A stretch of DNA of 64,000 bases, taken from positions 744,001-808,000 of the forward strand of contig NZ_CP099391.1 of assembly GCF_023913515.1 (NCBI RefSeq), given 5' to 3'. Shown piece after piece: positions 26,826 through 35,441 of the stretch (the stretch's first letter is position 1; every line of letters begins with the position of its first letter). The notes under the pieces are model-generated. The model saw only the letters and a list, made by a program, of their open reading frames with translations. It was not told the DNA's origin and did no database searches. Both the position numbers and the translations under genes were made by a program. The stretch is from Natronococcus sp. CG52 (GTDB taxonomy: Archaea; Halobacteriota; Halobacteria; Halobacteriales; Natrialbaceae).

Positions 26826-29800
26826 CAGCCAGCACCTCTTCGCCCTCTCCCTCGCTCAGGTCGATCCCCGTCACCGCGCTCACGTTGTCCTGTTGCATCG
26901 TGACCCCGATGGCGCGCTCGGAGCGATCGAGCATCGCCGAGCGGTGAGAAACCACGACGAACTGCGCCTTCTCGGAGAGTTCGTCGACCATCTGGCCGAT
27001 TCGCTCGGCGTTGACGGCGTCGAGGAAGGCGTCGACCTCGTCGAGCGCGTAGAACGGCGCCGGGTTGTGCCGCTGGATCGCGAAGATGAAGGCCAGCGCG
27101 GTCAGCGACTTCTCGCCGCCCGACATCGCGTCCAGCCGCTGGATCGGCTTGTCGCCCGGCTGGGCCTTCATGGTCAGCCCGCCCTCGAACGGATCCTCCT
27201 GATCCTCGAGGTGGAGGGTGCCGGTCCCCTCCGAGAGCTTCTCGAAGATCTCCGTGAACTGAGCGGCGATCTCGTCGTAGGAGTCCATGAACGTCTGCTT
27301 CTTCTGGGTCTCGTACTGCTCGATCCGTTCTCGGATGCCGTCGGCCTCCTCGACCAGCGTGGCCTTCGCGTCCTCGAGGCCCGCGAGGTCGTCGCGAACC
27401 TCGTCGTACTCGTCGATCGCGAGCATGTTCACCGGCTCCATCGCCTCCATATCCGCTTGCAGGAGCTCGATCATCTCGAGGACGGTCTCGTGATCCGGCA
27501 CGTCTTCGGGATCGTAGTCGCCGACCTCCGCCTCGAGGCTCTCGATCTCCCACTCGAGGTCACCCAGCCGGCTCCGCTTGTCCTCGAGTTTGCTCTCGAC
27601 GGCGTTGACGCGGTCCTGTTGCCGGTCGCGCTTCGTCCGCGCGTCGGCGAGTTCCTCTTTCAGGTCGCTTCGTTCGTCTTTCAGCTCGGCGAGCTCGGTC
27701 TCGAGCTCTTCGACCGCCTCGTGTTTCGCCTCGAGCGTCTCGCGCTTCTCGGCGATCGTCTCCTCGTAGTCGTCGATCCGGCCTTCGTGTTCGGCCTTCC
27801 GGTTCTGGGCGTCCTCGATGTCGTCGTGAAGCTCCTCGATGGCGTCCTCGGCGTACTCCTTCTCGAGGCTCAGCTCGTTGAGTTCGCCGTCGAGTTCGCC
27901 GATCTGGGCCTCGCGGTCGTCGATCTCTGCCTCGAGATCCTCGATCTCGGCGGTGAGTTCGGGGATCTTCGAGTCCGCGAGCTCCGTCTCGAGGTCGTCG
28001 ATGTCGGCTTCGATCTCCTCGATCACCGCCGTCCGCTCCTCTATCTCCGCGGAGATCTCGGTCATCCGCTCGTCGACGGACTCGCGTTCGTCGCGGAGTT
28101 CCTCGAGTTCGGCCTCGAGATCCTCGATCTCGGCCGTGATCGCCTCGCGGCGCTCCTCGAGTTTCTCGATCTCTCCCTCGATCGAACGCACCTCGTCGGC
28201 CGCGTCGGTCTTCCGGTCGCGGGCGTCGTCGAGTCGATCCTCGACGTCCCGGAGGTCGTCGCGCAGCGACTCGCGTTCCTCTTGCAGGTCGGTGATCTGT
28301 TTCGCGACGCGTTCGAGCTGTCCCTCGCCGCCGCCGGTGAACGAGTAGCGCGACCCCTTCCGGGAGCCGCCGGTCATCGCGCCGCTCTTTTCGACCAGGT
28401 CGCCGTCGAGCGTAACCATCCGGTAGTCACCCATGTACGAGCGGGCGGTCTCGATGTCCTCGACGACCAGCGTATCCCCGAGGACGTACGAGAAGATGCC
28501 GGCGTACTGCTCGTCGAAATCGACGAGGTCGTAGGCGAAGCCGACGATGCCGGGATCGGTCGGCGCGTTCGGCAGCCGACGCTTGCTCATATCGGTCATC
28601 GGGAGGAAGGTTGCGCGACCGGCGTTGCGCGACTTCAGGTGCTCGATACACTGCTGTCCGACGACATCGTCGTCGACGACCACGTTCGCGAGCCGCCCGC
28701 CAGCGGCCGTCTCGCAGGCGACCGCGTACTCGCCCGAGACGCTGCCGAGCTGGGCGACCGCGCCGTGAACGCCGTTGATTCCCGCGTTGAGGATCGTCGT
28801 GACCGCTCGGCCGAAGGAGGAGTCGCCGCTCTCGCCGGCCTTGGCCTCGAGTTCGGCGTACTCCTGTTGTTTCGCCTGTATCTCGTCGTCGAGTTCGTCG
28901 AGTTCCGACTGGACGCGTCGCTTCTCCCCTTTCAGGTCGTCGACGACGCTCGCGATGTTCTCGCGGTTCGCCTCCGCCTTCTGCAGTTCCCGCTCGAGTT
29001 CGCTCTTCTTGCTCTCGAGTTCGGGGATCTCCTCGCGTTTTTGCTCGATCGTCTCCTCTTTCTCGCTGATGGCGTTCGATCGCCGTCGGGCCTCGTCGAG
29101 CAGGCGGTCCTGCTCGCGCTGGCGGTCGTTCTTCTCGGTCTTGGCTTCCTCCAGGTCGTCCTTGCGGTCGGCGAGGTCGGCTTTCAGCTCGTCGAACTCG
29201 GTGTCGACGGCCTCGATCTCGGCCTCGAGTTCGTCGCGTTCGACCTCGCGTTCCTGAATCTCCGTCTTGATCGAGGCCTTCTCGAGTTTGTGGTCGCGGA
29301 TCTCGTCCGCGAGGTCGTCGATCTGCTCCTGTTTGCGGTCGATCTGGACGAACGCCTCGCGGCGGTCGGACTCGGCGGCCTCGATCTGTTCCTCGCTGGC
29401 CTCGATCTTGTCCTCGAGCCGCGAGATGTCGCCCTTGATCTCCTCGATCTCGCTCTTGATCCGGAGCTGTTCGTCCTCGCCCTTGCGCTCGATCTCCGCG
29501 TTCAGGTCCTCGAGGTCCTCCTGCAGGCGGATCACCGTCCCCTGGCGTTCGTCCAGGGTGCGCTGGAGGTCCTCGAGTTCGTCCTCGAGCTCCCCGACGT
29601 TCTCCTCGAGCGCGTCGAGTTCCTCGCGCTTCTCCTCGAGTTCGCTCGCCTTCTTGTACCCCTCGTACTCCTCCTTCTCGCGGCGCAGCCGCCGGTATCG
29701 CAGCGCTTCCCGGCGCTCGTCCTCGAGCTGGGCGAGCCGGTCGCGCTTCTCCTCGATGCGGAGTTCGGCCTCGTCGATCCGCTCCTGGACGACCTCGAGC

Positions 29801-30399
29801 TCCTCGAAGGCGTCCTCCTTCTTGGCGTCGAACTCCGCGACGCCGGCGATCTCGTCGATGATCTCTCGGCGTGCGTGGGGCGTCATGTTGATGATCTCGG
29901 TGACGTCGCCCTGCATGACGACGTTGTACCCTTCCGGAGTGACGCCGGCCTGTGCGAGCAGGTCCTGGATGTCGGAGAGATTGACCGCCCGGTCGTTCAG
30001 GTAGTAGTAGGAGTAGTAATTGTCCTCCGTCTCCTTCACGCGCCGACGGATCCGAATCTCGTCGATGTCGCCGACGTCCTCGGTTCCGGCGGCGTTGATC
30101 ACCTGGGATCGCTCGAGGGTCTCGTCGGAGTTGTCGAGAATGACTTCGACGACCGCCTCGCGCGGGCCGCCGGACGTGGAACTGTCCTCGTGTCCGGGAT
30201 TGTAGATGAGATCGGTCAGCTTCTCGGCGCGGATCCCCCGCGTTCGGGCGAGACCCAGCGCGAAGAGGACGGCGTCGATAATGTTCGACTTTCCGGAGCC
30301 GTTCGGCCCGGTGACGACGGTGAAGTCCTCGTAGAACGGGATCTTGGTCTTTCGGCCGAAGCTCTTGAAGTTGTCTAAAACGATCGCCTTGATGTACAT
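26818..30399 (-). CDS. smc: Chromosome segregation protein SMC
   Basis: ATPase that compacts and segregates chromosomes by DNA looping, acting as a dimer with ScpA. 1193 residues: head N-lobe with Walker A GPNGSGKSN (about 32-40), long coiled coil rich in E/R/L, the globular hinge in the middle (SFGRAVTTILNAGINGVHGA ... AACETAAGGRLANVVV), second coiled coil, and head C-lobe with signature LDAMSGGEKSLTALAF and Walker B FYALDEVDAFLDA. This is the full condensin-type architecture. The ATG at 30399 (MYIKAIVLDNFKSFGRKTKI) is the standard N-terminus. It overlaps scpA by eight nt. Confidence 0.97.
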   Translation of the reverse strand: MYIKAIVLDNFKSFGRKTKIPFYEDFTVVTGPNGSGKSNIIDAVLFALGLARTRGIRAEKLTDLIYNPGHEDSSTSGGPREAVVEVILDNSDETLERSQVINAAGTEDVGDIDEIRIRRRVKETEDNYYSYYYLNDRAVNLSDIQDLLAQAGVTPEGYNVVMQGDVTEIINMTPHARREIIDEIAGVAEFDAKKEDAFEELEVVQERIDEAELRIEEKRDRLAQLEDERREALRYRRLRREKEEYEGYKKASELEEKREELDALEENVGELEDELEDLQRTLDERQGTVIRLQEDLEDLNAEIERKGEDEQLRIKSEIEEIKGDISRLEDKIEASEEQIEAAESDRREAFVQIDRKQEQIDDLADEIRDHKLEKASIKTEIQEREVERDELEAEIEAVDTEFDELKADLADRKDDLEEAKTEKNDRQREQDRLLDEARRRSNAISEKEETIEQKREEIPELESKKSELERELQKAEANRENIASVVDDLKGEKRRVQSELDELDDEIQAKQQEYAELEAKAGESGDSSFGRAVTTILNAGINGVHGAVAQLGSVSGEYAVACETAAGGRLANVVVDDDVVGQQCIEHLKSRNAGRATFLPMTDMSKRRLPNAPTDPGIVGFAYDLVDFDEQYAGIFSYVLGDTLVVEDIETARSYMGDYRMVTLDGDLVEKSGAMTGGSRKGSRYSFTGGGEGQLERVAKQITDLQEERESLRDDLRDVEDRLDDARDRKTDAADEVRSIEGEIEKLEERREAITAEIEDLEAELEELRDERESVDERMTEISAEIEERTAVIEEIEADIDDLETELADSKIPELTAEIEDLEAEIDDREAQIGELDGELNELSLEKEYAEDAIEELHDDIEDAQNRKAEHEGRIDDYEETIAEKRETLEAKHEAVEELETELAELKDERSDLKEELADARTKRDRQQDRVNAVESKLEDKRSRLGDLEWEIESLEAEVGDYDPEDVPDHETVLEMIELLQADMEAMEPVNMLAIDEYDEVRDDLAGLEDAKATLVEEADGIRERIEQYETQKKQTFMDSYDEIAAQFTEIFEKLSEGTGTLHLEDQEDPFEGGLTMKAQPGDKPIQRLDAMSGGEKSLTALAFIFAIQRHNPAPFYALDEVDAFLDAVNAERIGQMVDELSEKAQFVVVSHRSAMLDRSERAIGVTMQQDNVSAVTGIDLSEGEGEEVLADD

Positions 30400-30459
30400 A
30401 CCCTTCTCGAGTCCTCCATTCGCCCCCGCCGCGAACCGAACTGCGGCGTAGCCGTGCAG

Positions 30460-30768
30460 TTATGCGACGATAATGTCGTCGGTACCTGAGTCTTCCGCTT
30501 CGTCACCGGTCGCGGGGTCGTCCGCATCGGCGTCGGCCGTCGCTTCGGCGACCTCGTCGGGTGCCGCTTCCTGCGTCTCCTCTCCTTCGGTCGCTTCCGC
30601 CTCCTCGCTCCGACGCTCGGGAACGCGAGTCGGCGTGTCCGCGTCGAGTTCGGCCTCGAGAACCCGGATTCGCTCCTTGGCTTCGATCAGTTCGCTCGTG
30701 AGTCCCTCTACGGTCGACTCGAGTTCCGCAACGGTCGATTCGAGCTGCTCGACGCGATTTTTCGACAT
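30460..30768 (-). CDS. Small coiled-coil protein upstream of smc
   Basis: 102 residues. The N-terminal 45 form a coiled coil with heptad leucines (VEQLESTVAELESTVEGL), and the rest is acidic, Ala/Glu/Asp-rich and likely disordered. It resembles a haloarchaeal family of unknown function often located before smc (probably DUF7518, not certain). It lies 60 nt upstream of smc on the same strand and may be transcribed with smc and scpA, so a role in chromosome organisation is conceivable but not shown. The ATG at 30768 is preferred to the in-frame start at 30795, which would add MWPHESLEC. Confidence 0.7.
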   Translation of the reverse strand: MSKNRVEQLESTVAELESTVEGLTSELIEAKERIRVLEAELDADTPTRVPERRSEEAEATEGEETQEAAPDEVAEATADADADDPATGDEAEDSGTDDIIVA

Positions 30769-30870
30769 ACACTCTAGGGACTCGTGTGGCCACATAAACG
30801 TACGTCAGACACAACTAACAGTTCTGGTAACTCTCCGGAGTCGTTTCGTGACGTGCTCAGCCGCGGCGAC

Positions 30871-30993
30871 GTATACAGTAGCCGCTGAAAGTCGCTGCGC
30901 ACCCGATCGCACGACGGGAGCGCGGTTCGGAGCGAGCCAAGCAAGCGAGAACCGCGGACACTGCGATCGGTGTGTAAATCGTTACTATAGCTG
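30871..30993. mobile_element. MITE-like inverted-repeat element, copy 1
   Basis: About 123 bp, closely matching the element at 57127-57256. It carries the left end GTATA(CA)GTAGCCGCTGAAA, internal inverted arms around ACCCGATCGCAC / GTGCGATCGG, and a right end TTACTATAGCTG that has lost the TCAGTTG found in copy 2. It encodes no protein. The right end overlaps the last codons of the bat-type regulator gene. Confidence 0.72.
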
Positions 30994-31680
30994 CCCACCG
31001 TCTTCGATCCCTTCCAGTGCCGTCAGTGCGGCCTTCAGAATCTTTCGCTCGCTGCGTCGCAGGTTCATCGAGACGGCGGTCTTCGAGATGCCGAAGTGGT
31101 CCGCCAGTTCGTCGAGCGTCGTCCCCCGCGGCGTCTCGTAGTAGCCGTTCCGCGAGGCGACTTCGAACGTTTCCCGCTCGGTCTCGGTCAGGGAGCGACA
31201 CCCCTCGAGGAGAGACATTGCGCTACTCGAGTTCTCGAGCAGATCGAACAGCGTGGTCGGCCCGAACTGGTCGCGACCTTCGACCTCGTAATCGTTGTGG
31301 CGCTCGAGTTCGGCGAGGGTCCGATCCTCGGCGTCGTCGTCGTCGAAGCCGACGTGCCAGCGCTCCCGGCCGTTCTCGATCTGGAACGGGCCGGTGATGT
31401 AGCCGTCGTTCTGCTGAATCGTCTGCATCGCGTTCGTCTGTTCGATCGTCGTCCCGATCTGGGCGACGTTGTCCCGTTTCGAGAGGATGTAACACTCGGT
31501 CATGTTCGGATGTGCCCGAAGCTCGCGCAGCCCCTCCTCCAGCGCCCCCGTCGAGTCCCCCTTCGCGATGAGTCTCGTCTCGAGTTTCTCGGCGTCCGTA
31601 TCGAGTTGCCACTGGACGGCGGAGAAGGCGATATCGACGTCGTCGGTGGTATCGATGAAGGGGCAGTCGTACTGCCGCAT
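30985..31680 (-). CDS. Bat-type HTH regulator; stop codon lies in a MITE
   Basis: 231 residues. C-terminal HTH_10 domain: LTETERETFEVASRNGYYET, then TLDELADHFGISKTAVSMNL and a terminal helix (RRSERKILKAALTALEG). The N-terminal 165 residues are the sensory region of DmsR/bat-type regulators; a QYDCPF motif begins it. The start at 31680 is preferred because GTTTATAC on the other strand sequence at 31711-31718 predicts transcription start near 31688, downstream of the ATG at 31701. The last residues (GGQL) and the TAG stop are read from the end of a MITE-like repeat, so the natural C-terminus may have been trimmed or replaced. It is divergent from the SDR gene. Confidence 0.8.
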   Translation of the reverse strand: MRQYDCPFIDTTDDVDIAFSAVQWQLDTDAEKLETRLIAKGDSTGALEEGLRELRAHPNMTECYILSKRDNVAQIGTTIEQTNAMQTIQQNDGYITGPFQIENGRERWHVGFDDDDAEDRTLAELERHNDYEVEGRDQFGPTTLFDLLENSSSAMSLLEGCRSLTETERETFEVASRNGYYETPRGTTLDELADHFGISKTAVSMNLRRSERKILKAALTALEGIEDGGQL

Positions 31681-31710
31681 GTCGATATCGAGGTCGATCA
31701 TTTCACGGTA

Positions 31711-31718
31711 GTTTATAC
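31711..31718 (-). promoter_or_regulatory. TATA box of the bat-type regulator
   Basis: GTATAAAC on the minus strand; transcription start predicted near 31688, which favours the ATG at 31680. Confidence 0.5.
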
Positions 31719-31843
31719 CATAATAGGGCTATTAACTGTTAGCATTCTCCGGTTCGCGGACTCTCGGGACCGCTCCGGCCGCTGTTGATATGTTAACAGA
31801 CTCGTTTTAGCGTGTCCCGGGCCTCGTAAGAGCTGTAAGTGCT

Positions 31844-32701
31844 ATGTCTCAGGATCACGTGACTCCGCCGACGGTTACGCGCGAGAGCATTCATACGATC
31901 GCGGACGACTCCTTCACGGATCGAAACGTCTGTCTCGTCACGGGCGGGGCCTCGGGCATCGGTCGGGCGACCGCGCTCGCGGCAGCGGGGAACGGTCTCA
32001 CCGTCGCCATCACGGATCTCGACGAAGACGGCCTCGAGGAGACGGTCGCTCGAGGCGAGGAACTCGACCTCGAGGGAGAGATCGAGCCGATTCCGGGGGA
32101 CCTCACGGTCGACGACGACATCGAGCGGGTCGTCGAAGAGGCGGCCGACCTGGGCGACCTCAAGTACCTCGCGAACGTCGCGGGGATGCAACACATCGAC
32201 TCGATAGCGGAGTTTCCGATGGAAGCCTACGATCGGATGCACCGGGTGATGCTCCGGGCACCGCTCTACCTCTCGAAGCTCTGTATTCCCCACTTCCGGG
32301 AGACCGAAGACGGCGAGGGCTGCGTCGGGAACATGGCGTCGGTCCACGCCCACTACGTCACGAGCGACAAGGTCGCCTACAACGTCTCGAAGTTCGGGCT
32401 GCGCGGGCTCACCCAGTCGATCGCCGCGGAGGGCGACGGGAAGATCCGGTCGTTCTCCGTGAGTACGGGCTACGTGAAGACGCCGCTCGTGACGGATCAG
32501 CTTCAGGACACCGCCGAACAGCGCGGTATCAGCGTCGAGGAGGTGGTCGAAGACGTGATGCTCGGCCAGTCCCGGGTCAAGGAGATGATGGAACCGATCG
32601 ACGTCGGGAACCTCTTCCTGCTCGGCTTCTCCGATCTCGGCCGCCACCTCGACGGCGGCGACCTGTTGTTTGATGGGGGTATGACGCTTACCTACGAGTG
32701 A
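31844..32701 (+). CDS. Short-chain dehydrogenase/reductase, 3-hydroxybutyrate dehydrogenase-like
   Basis: 285 residues, NAD(P)-dependent SDR. Cofactor motif TGGASGIGRA, N-A-G (LANVAGMQ), catalytic serine in NMASVHAHY and Y-x-x-x-K as AYNVSKFG. The order and the following GLRGLTQSIA match classical SDRs; similarity is greatest to D-3-hydroxybutyrate/acetoacetate type enzymes, but a glycine-to-variant difference at the NNAG motif makes substrate uncertain. The acyl-CoA synthetase gene starts eight nt after its stop, so the two probably act in one pathway, for example oxidising a hydroxy acid before or after CoA activation. Confidence 0.8.
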   Translation: MSQDHVTPPTVTRESIHTIADDSFTDRNVCLVTGGASGIGRATALAAAGNGLTVAITDLDEDGLEETVARGEELDLEGEIEPIPGDLTVDDDIERVVEEAADLGDLKYLANVAGMQHIDSIAEFPMEAYDRMHRVMLRAPLYLSKLCIPHFRETEDGEGCVGNMASVHAHYVTSDKVAYNVSKFGLRGLTQSIAAEGDGKIRSFSVSTGYVKTPLVTDQLQDTAEQRGISVEEVVEDVMLGQSRVKEMMEPIDVGNLFLLGFSDLGRHLDGGDLLFDGGMTLTYE

Positions 32702-32709
32702 GAGTAACG

Positions 32710-34728
32710 ATGGCAGGAAACACCTCCCTCGAGAACGTCGACGAAGTGGTACACGAACCGAGCGACGAGTTCGTCGAATCCACCAACGTCTACGACTTCA
32801 TGCAGGAGTACGGTATCGACGACTACGAGGAGCTCATCGAGCGCACCACGACGGACCTCGATGGAGTTCCCGAAAGCGGCGTCGACTGGTTCTGGGACGA
32901 ACTGGTCGACTACCTCGACCTCGAGTTCTACGAGGAGTACGAGACGGTTCGGGACGACAGCGAGGGGCCGCAGTTCACCGACTGGTACCCCGGCGGCGAA
33001 CTCAACATCGCCCACAACGTCGCGGATCGCCACGCCGCCGTCGACGAGGAGCGCCGGAACAAGGTCGCGACCATCTGGGAGGGCGAGGACGGTGAGATCC
33101 GGGAGATAACCTACCACGAACTCCACCGCCAGTCGAATCAGGTCGCCAACGCGCTCGAGGAGCGAGGCATCGAGACGGGCGACACGGTGGGACTCTACAT
33201 GCCGATGGTCCCGGAGGTCGTCTCGATCCTCTACGGCTGTTTCAAGGTCGGTGCGATCGCGGTCCCCATCTTCTCGGGATTCGGCGTCGACGCCGCCGCG
33301 ACCCGGATCGCGGACGCGGAGTGTTCCGTCCTCTTTACCGGCGACGGCTTCTACCGCCGGGGCGATCCCGTCTTTCTCAAGTCCGCCGCCGACGAGGCGA
33401 TCGAGGAGGCCGGTTACGTCGAGCACACGATCGTCTTCGATCGGCTGGGGTCCAGTACCCGGGCGAGCGAGCACGAGATCCCTTGGACCGACGACCGCGA
33501 CGAGTGGTGGACAGGGGCCGTCGAGACCGAAGGCGACGAGTACGAGACCAAATCGCTCGACTCGAGCCAGGAGTCGATGCTGCTGTACTCCTCGGGAACG
33601 ACGGGCAAGCCGAAGGGGATCGTCCACACCCACGCGGGCGTGCAGGTCCAGTGCGCGAAGGAGGTCTACTTCGGAATGGACCTCAAACCGTCGGACCGGT
33701 TCTTCTGGGTCTCCGACATCGGCTGGATGATGGGGCCGTGGACGCTGATCGGGACTCACAGCTTCGGCGGCACCGTCTTCATGTACGAGGGCGCGCCCGA
33801 CTACCCCGAACCTGACCGATTCTGGGAGATGATCGACCGCCACAAACTCACGCAGTTCGGCATCTCGCCGACCGCAATCCGCGCGCTGCGCAAGCACGGC
33901 GACGACTGGCTCGAGGGACACGACCTCTCCTCGCTTCGCCTCCTCGGTTCGACTGGCGAACCCTGGGATCCCGAATCCTGGCGCTGGTTCCACGAGAACG
34001 TCGGCGGCGGCGAGGCGCCGATCATCAACATCTCCGGCGGGACGGAGATCTGCGGCTGCTTCCTGATGCCGATGCCGTCCGAACCGCTCAAGCCCTGTAC
34101 GCTCGGCGGCCCCGGTCTCGGGATGGACATCGACATCGTCGACGCCTCGGGCGAGTCCGTCAGGGAGGACAACGAGCGCGGCTTCCTCGTCGCGCGCGAC
34201 TCCTGTCCGTCGATGACGAAGTCGCTCTGGTCGGGCGACGAGCGCTACCTGAACGAGTACTGGTCGACGTTCGAGGACATGTGGGACCACGGCGACTGGG
34301 CCCAGAAGGACGAGGACGGCTTCTGGTTCCTCCACGGCCGGGCCGACGACGCGCTGAACGTCGCCGGCCGCAAGGTCGGTCCGGCGGAGGTCGAGGGCGC
34401 GCTCATCGACCACGACGCCGTCAACCAGGCCGCGGCGATCGGCGCCCCGGACGACACCACGGGCACCGCGGTCGTGACGTACGTGATTCTCGAGGACGGC
34501 GCCGAGGAGAGCGACGACCTGCGCGAGGAACTGCGCGCGCAGGTCGGCGAGGAACTCGGCAAGCCGTTCCGCCCCCGCGAGGTGCTGTTCGTCGACGAGT
34601 TCCCGAAAACCCAGTCGGGCAAAATCATCCGACGAGCTATCGAGGCCGCCTACACGGGCGAGGAGCTGGGCGATATGAGCAGTATCGAGAATCCGGAGGC
34701 CCTCGAGGACCTCGAGGACGCGCGGTAA
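32710..34728 (+). CDS. AMP-forming acetyl-CoA (acyl-CoA) synthetase
   Basis: 672 residues, ANL superfamily adenylate-forming enzyme that activates acetate or a similar short acid with ATP and CoA. Motifs: LYSSGTTGKPKGIVHTHAG (P-loop), WMMGPWTLIG, NISGGTEICG, GRADDALNVAGRKVGPAEVE (hinge) and the conserved lysine in KTQSGKIIRRAI, the acetylation site in bacterial Acs. The N-terminal 110 residues match the ACAS_N region (WFWDELVDYLDLEF). A GTG at 32698 is possible but the ATG at 32710 is preferred. It is co-directional with the SDR, with an eight-nt gap. Acetate is the likely but unproven substrate. Confidence 0.9.
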   Translation: MAGNTSLENVDEVVHEPSDEFVESTNVYDFMQEYGIDDYEELIERTTTDLDGVPESGVDWFWDELVDYLDLEFYEEYETVRDDSEGPQFTDWYPGGELNIAHNVADRHAAVDEERRNKVATIWEGEDGEIREITYHELHRQSNQVANALEERGIETGDTVGLYMPMVPEVVSILYGCFKVGAIAVPIFSGFGVDAAATRIADAECSVLFTGDGFYRRGDPVFLKSAADEAIEEAGYVEHTIVFDRLGSSTRASEHEIPWTDDRDEWWTGAVETEGDEYETKSLDSSQESMLLYSSGTTGKPKGIVHTHAGVQVQCAKEVYFGMDLKPSDRFFWVSDIGWMMGPWTLIGTHSFGGTVFMYEGAPDYPEPDRFWEMIDRHKLTQFGISPTAIRALRKHGDDWLEGHDLSSLRLLGSTGEPWDPESWRWFHENVGGGEAPIINISGGTEICGCFLMPMPSEPLKPCTLGGPGLGMDIDIVDASGESVREDNERGFLVARDSCPSMTKSLWSGDERYLNEYWSTFEDMWDHGDWAQKDEDGFWFLHGRADDALNVAGRKVGPAEVEGALIDHDAVNQAAAIGAPDDTTGTAVVTYVILEDGAEESDDLREELRAQVGEELGKPFRPREVLFVDEFPKTQSGKIIRRAIEAAYTGEELGDMSSIENPEALEDLEDAR

Positions 34729-34942
34729 TCGGCTTCGATCTCTTCCTCTATCCTCTCGAAGCAACACAACACGTCAGTTATTCACTCGTCGCCGTCCGCA
34801 CAGACGAGATCTGAACCAACTGCATCAAGTGACGATATTTCTGTGGATTCATTTTGAGAAATGAGGAGTGGCTGAAGAAAGTATTGACTTATAACCGATC
34901 TACCTAAACACTCTTCAATCTCTAGTCCGATACTCGAAGATA

Positions 34943-35287
34943 ATGCCACTCTCGCTCGTCGAGGCGGCTATCGCCCTCGTCAGCTTGATCGATGAGGTTT
35001 GTATATACGCGTTAAAATCTAGCGGGGCGCTCGCTCATCCCGTCCGTCGTCGCGTGGTTTCGATCCTCGTCGATTACGATGTTTTGCGGCGAGAGGAGTT
35101 AGCAGAGTTGATCGCCACCGGTGGATCGATCTCGCGGAACGATTCCGAACGACTCGAAATAGCGCTCCACCACGCCCACCTTCCGAAACTCGACGAAGAG
35201 TTACTCATCGACTACGATCAGCGTACCGGTGACGTAGTGCTCTGGGAAGATCCAGACACTGTGAACGAAATGCTGGACTCAGCGTGA
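34943..35287 (+). CDS. Small DUF7344-type winged-helix protein
   Basis: 114 residues, essentially a single DUF7344 domain: ALAHPVRRRVVSILVDYDVL, then HHAHLPKLDEELLIDYDQRT. The N-terminus is hydrophobic (MPLSLVEAAIALVSLIDEVC), a possible signal or helical lead. The wing region (GDVVLWED) is followed by a short tail. It probably regulates transcription, but no target is evident. A TATA-like CTTATAAC lies near 34888, giving a leader of about 28 nt. It ends 155 nt before the end of the convergent symporter gene. Confidence 0.72.
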   Translation: MPLSLVEAAIALVSLIDEVCIYALKSSGALAHPVRRRVVSILVDYDVLRREELAELIATGGSISRNDSERLEIALHHAHLPKLDEELLIDYDQRTGDVVLWEDPDTVNEMLDSA

Positions 35288-35441
35288 CGGAAAACGGTGT
35301 CGGATCGACCACTTCGACCCGTACGCGACAGCCGTTGCGAGCGAGACGTCATCCGCGGGCGGGAATTTCGACGGAATCGTTTTCTTTTCCCTCGAGTTTT
35401 CGGCCGCATCAGAAATAGCGATCCGAAGCGCGCTTCGGAAC

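Noticed and set aside
26314-30378. A 1354-residue open frame antisense to scpA and smc
   Set aside because: It is the reverse-strand shadow of the coiled-coil coding region; the composition is Leu/Val/Asp-biased without a domain, while the minus strand encodes intact SMC and ScpA.
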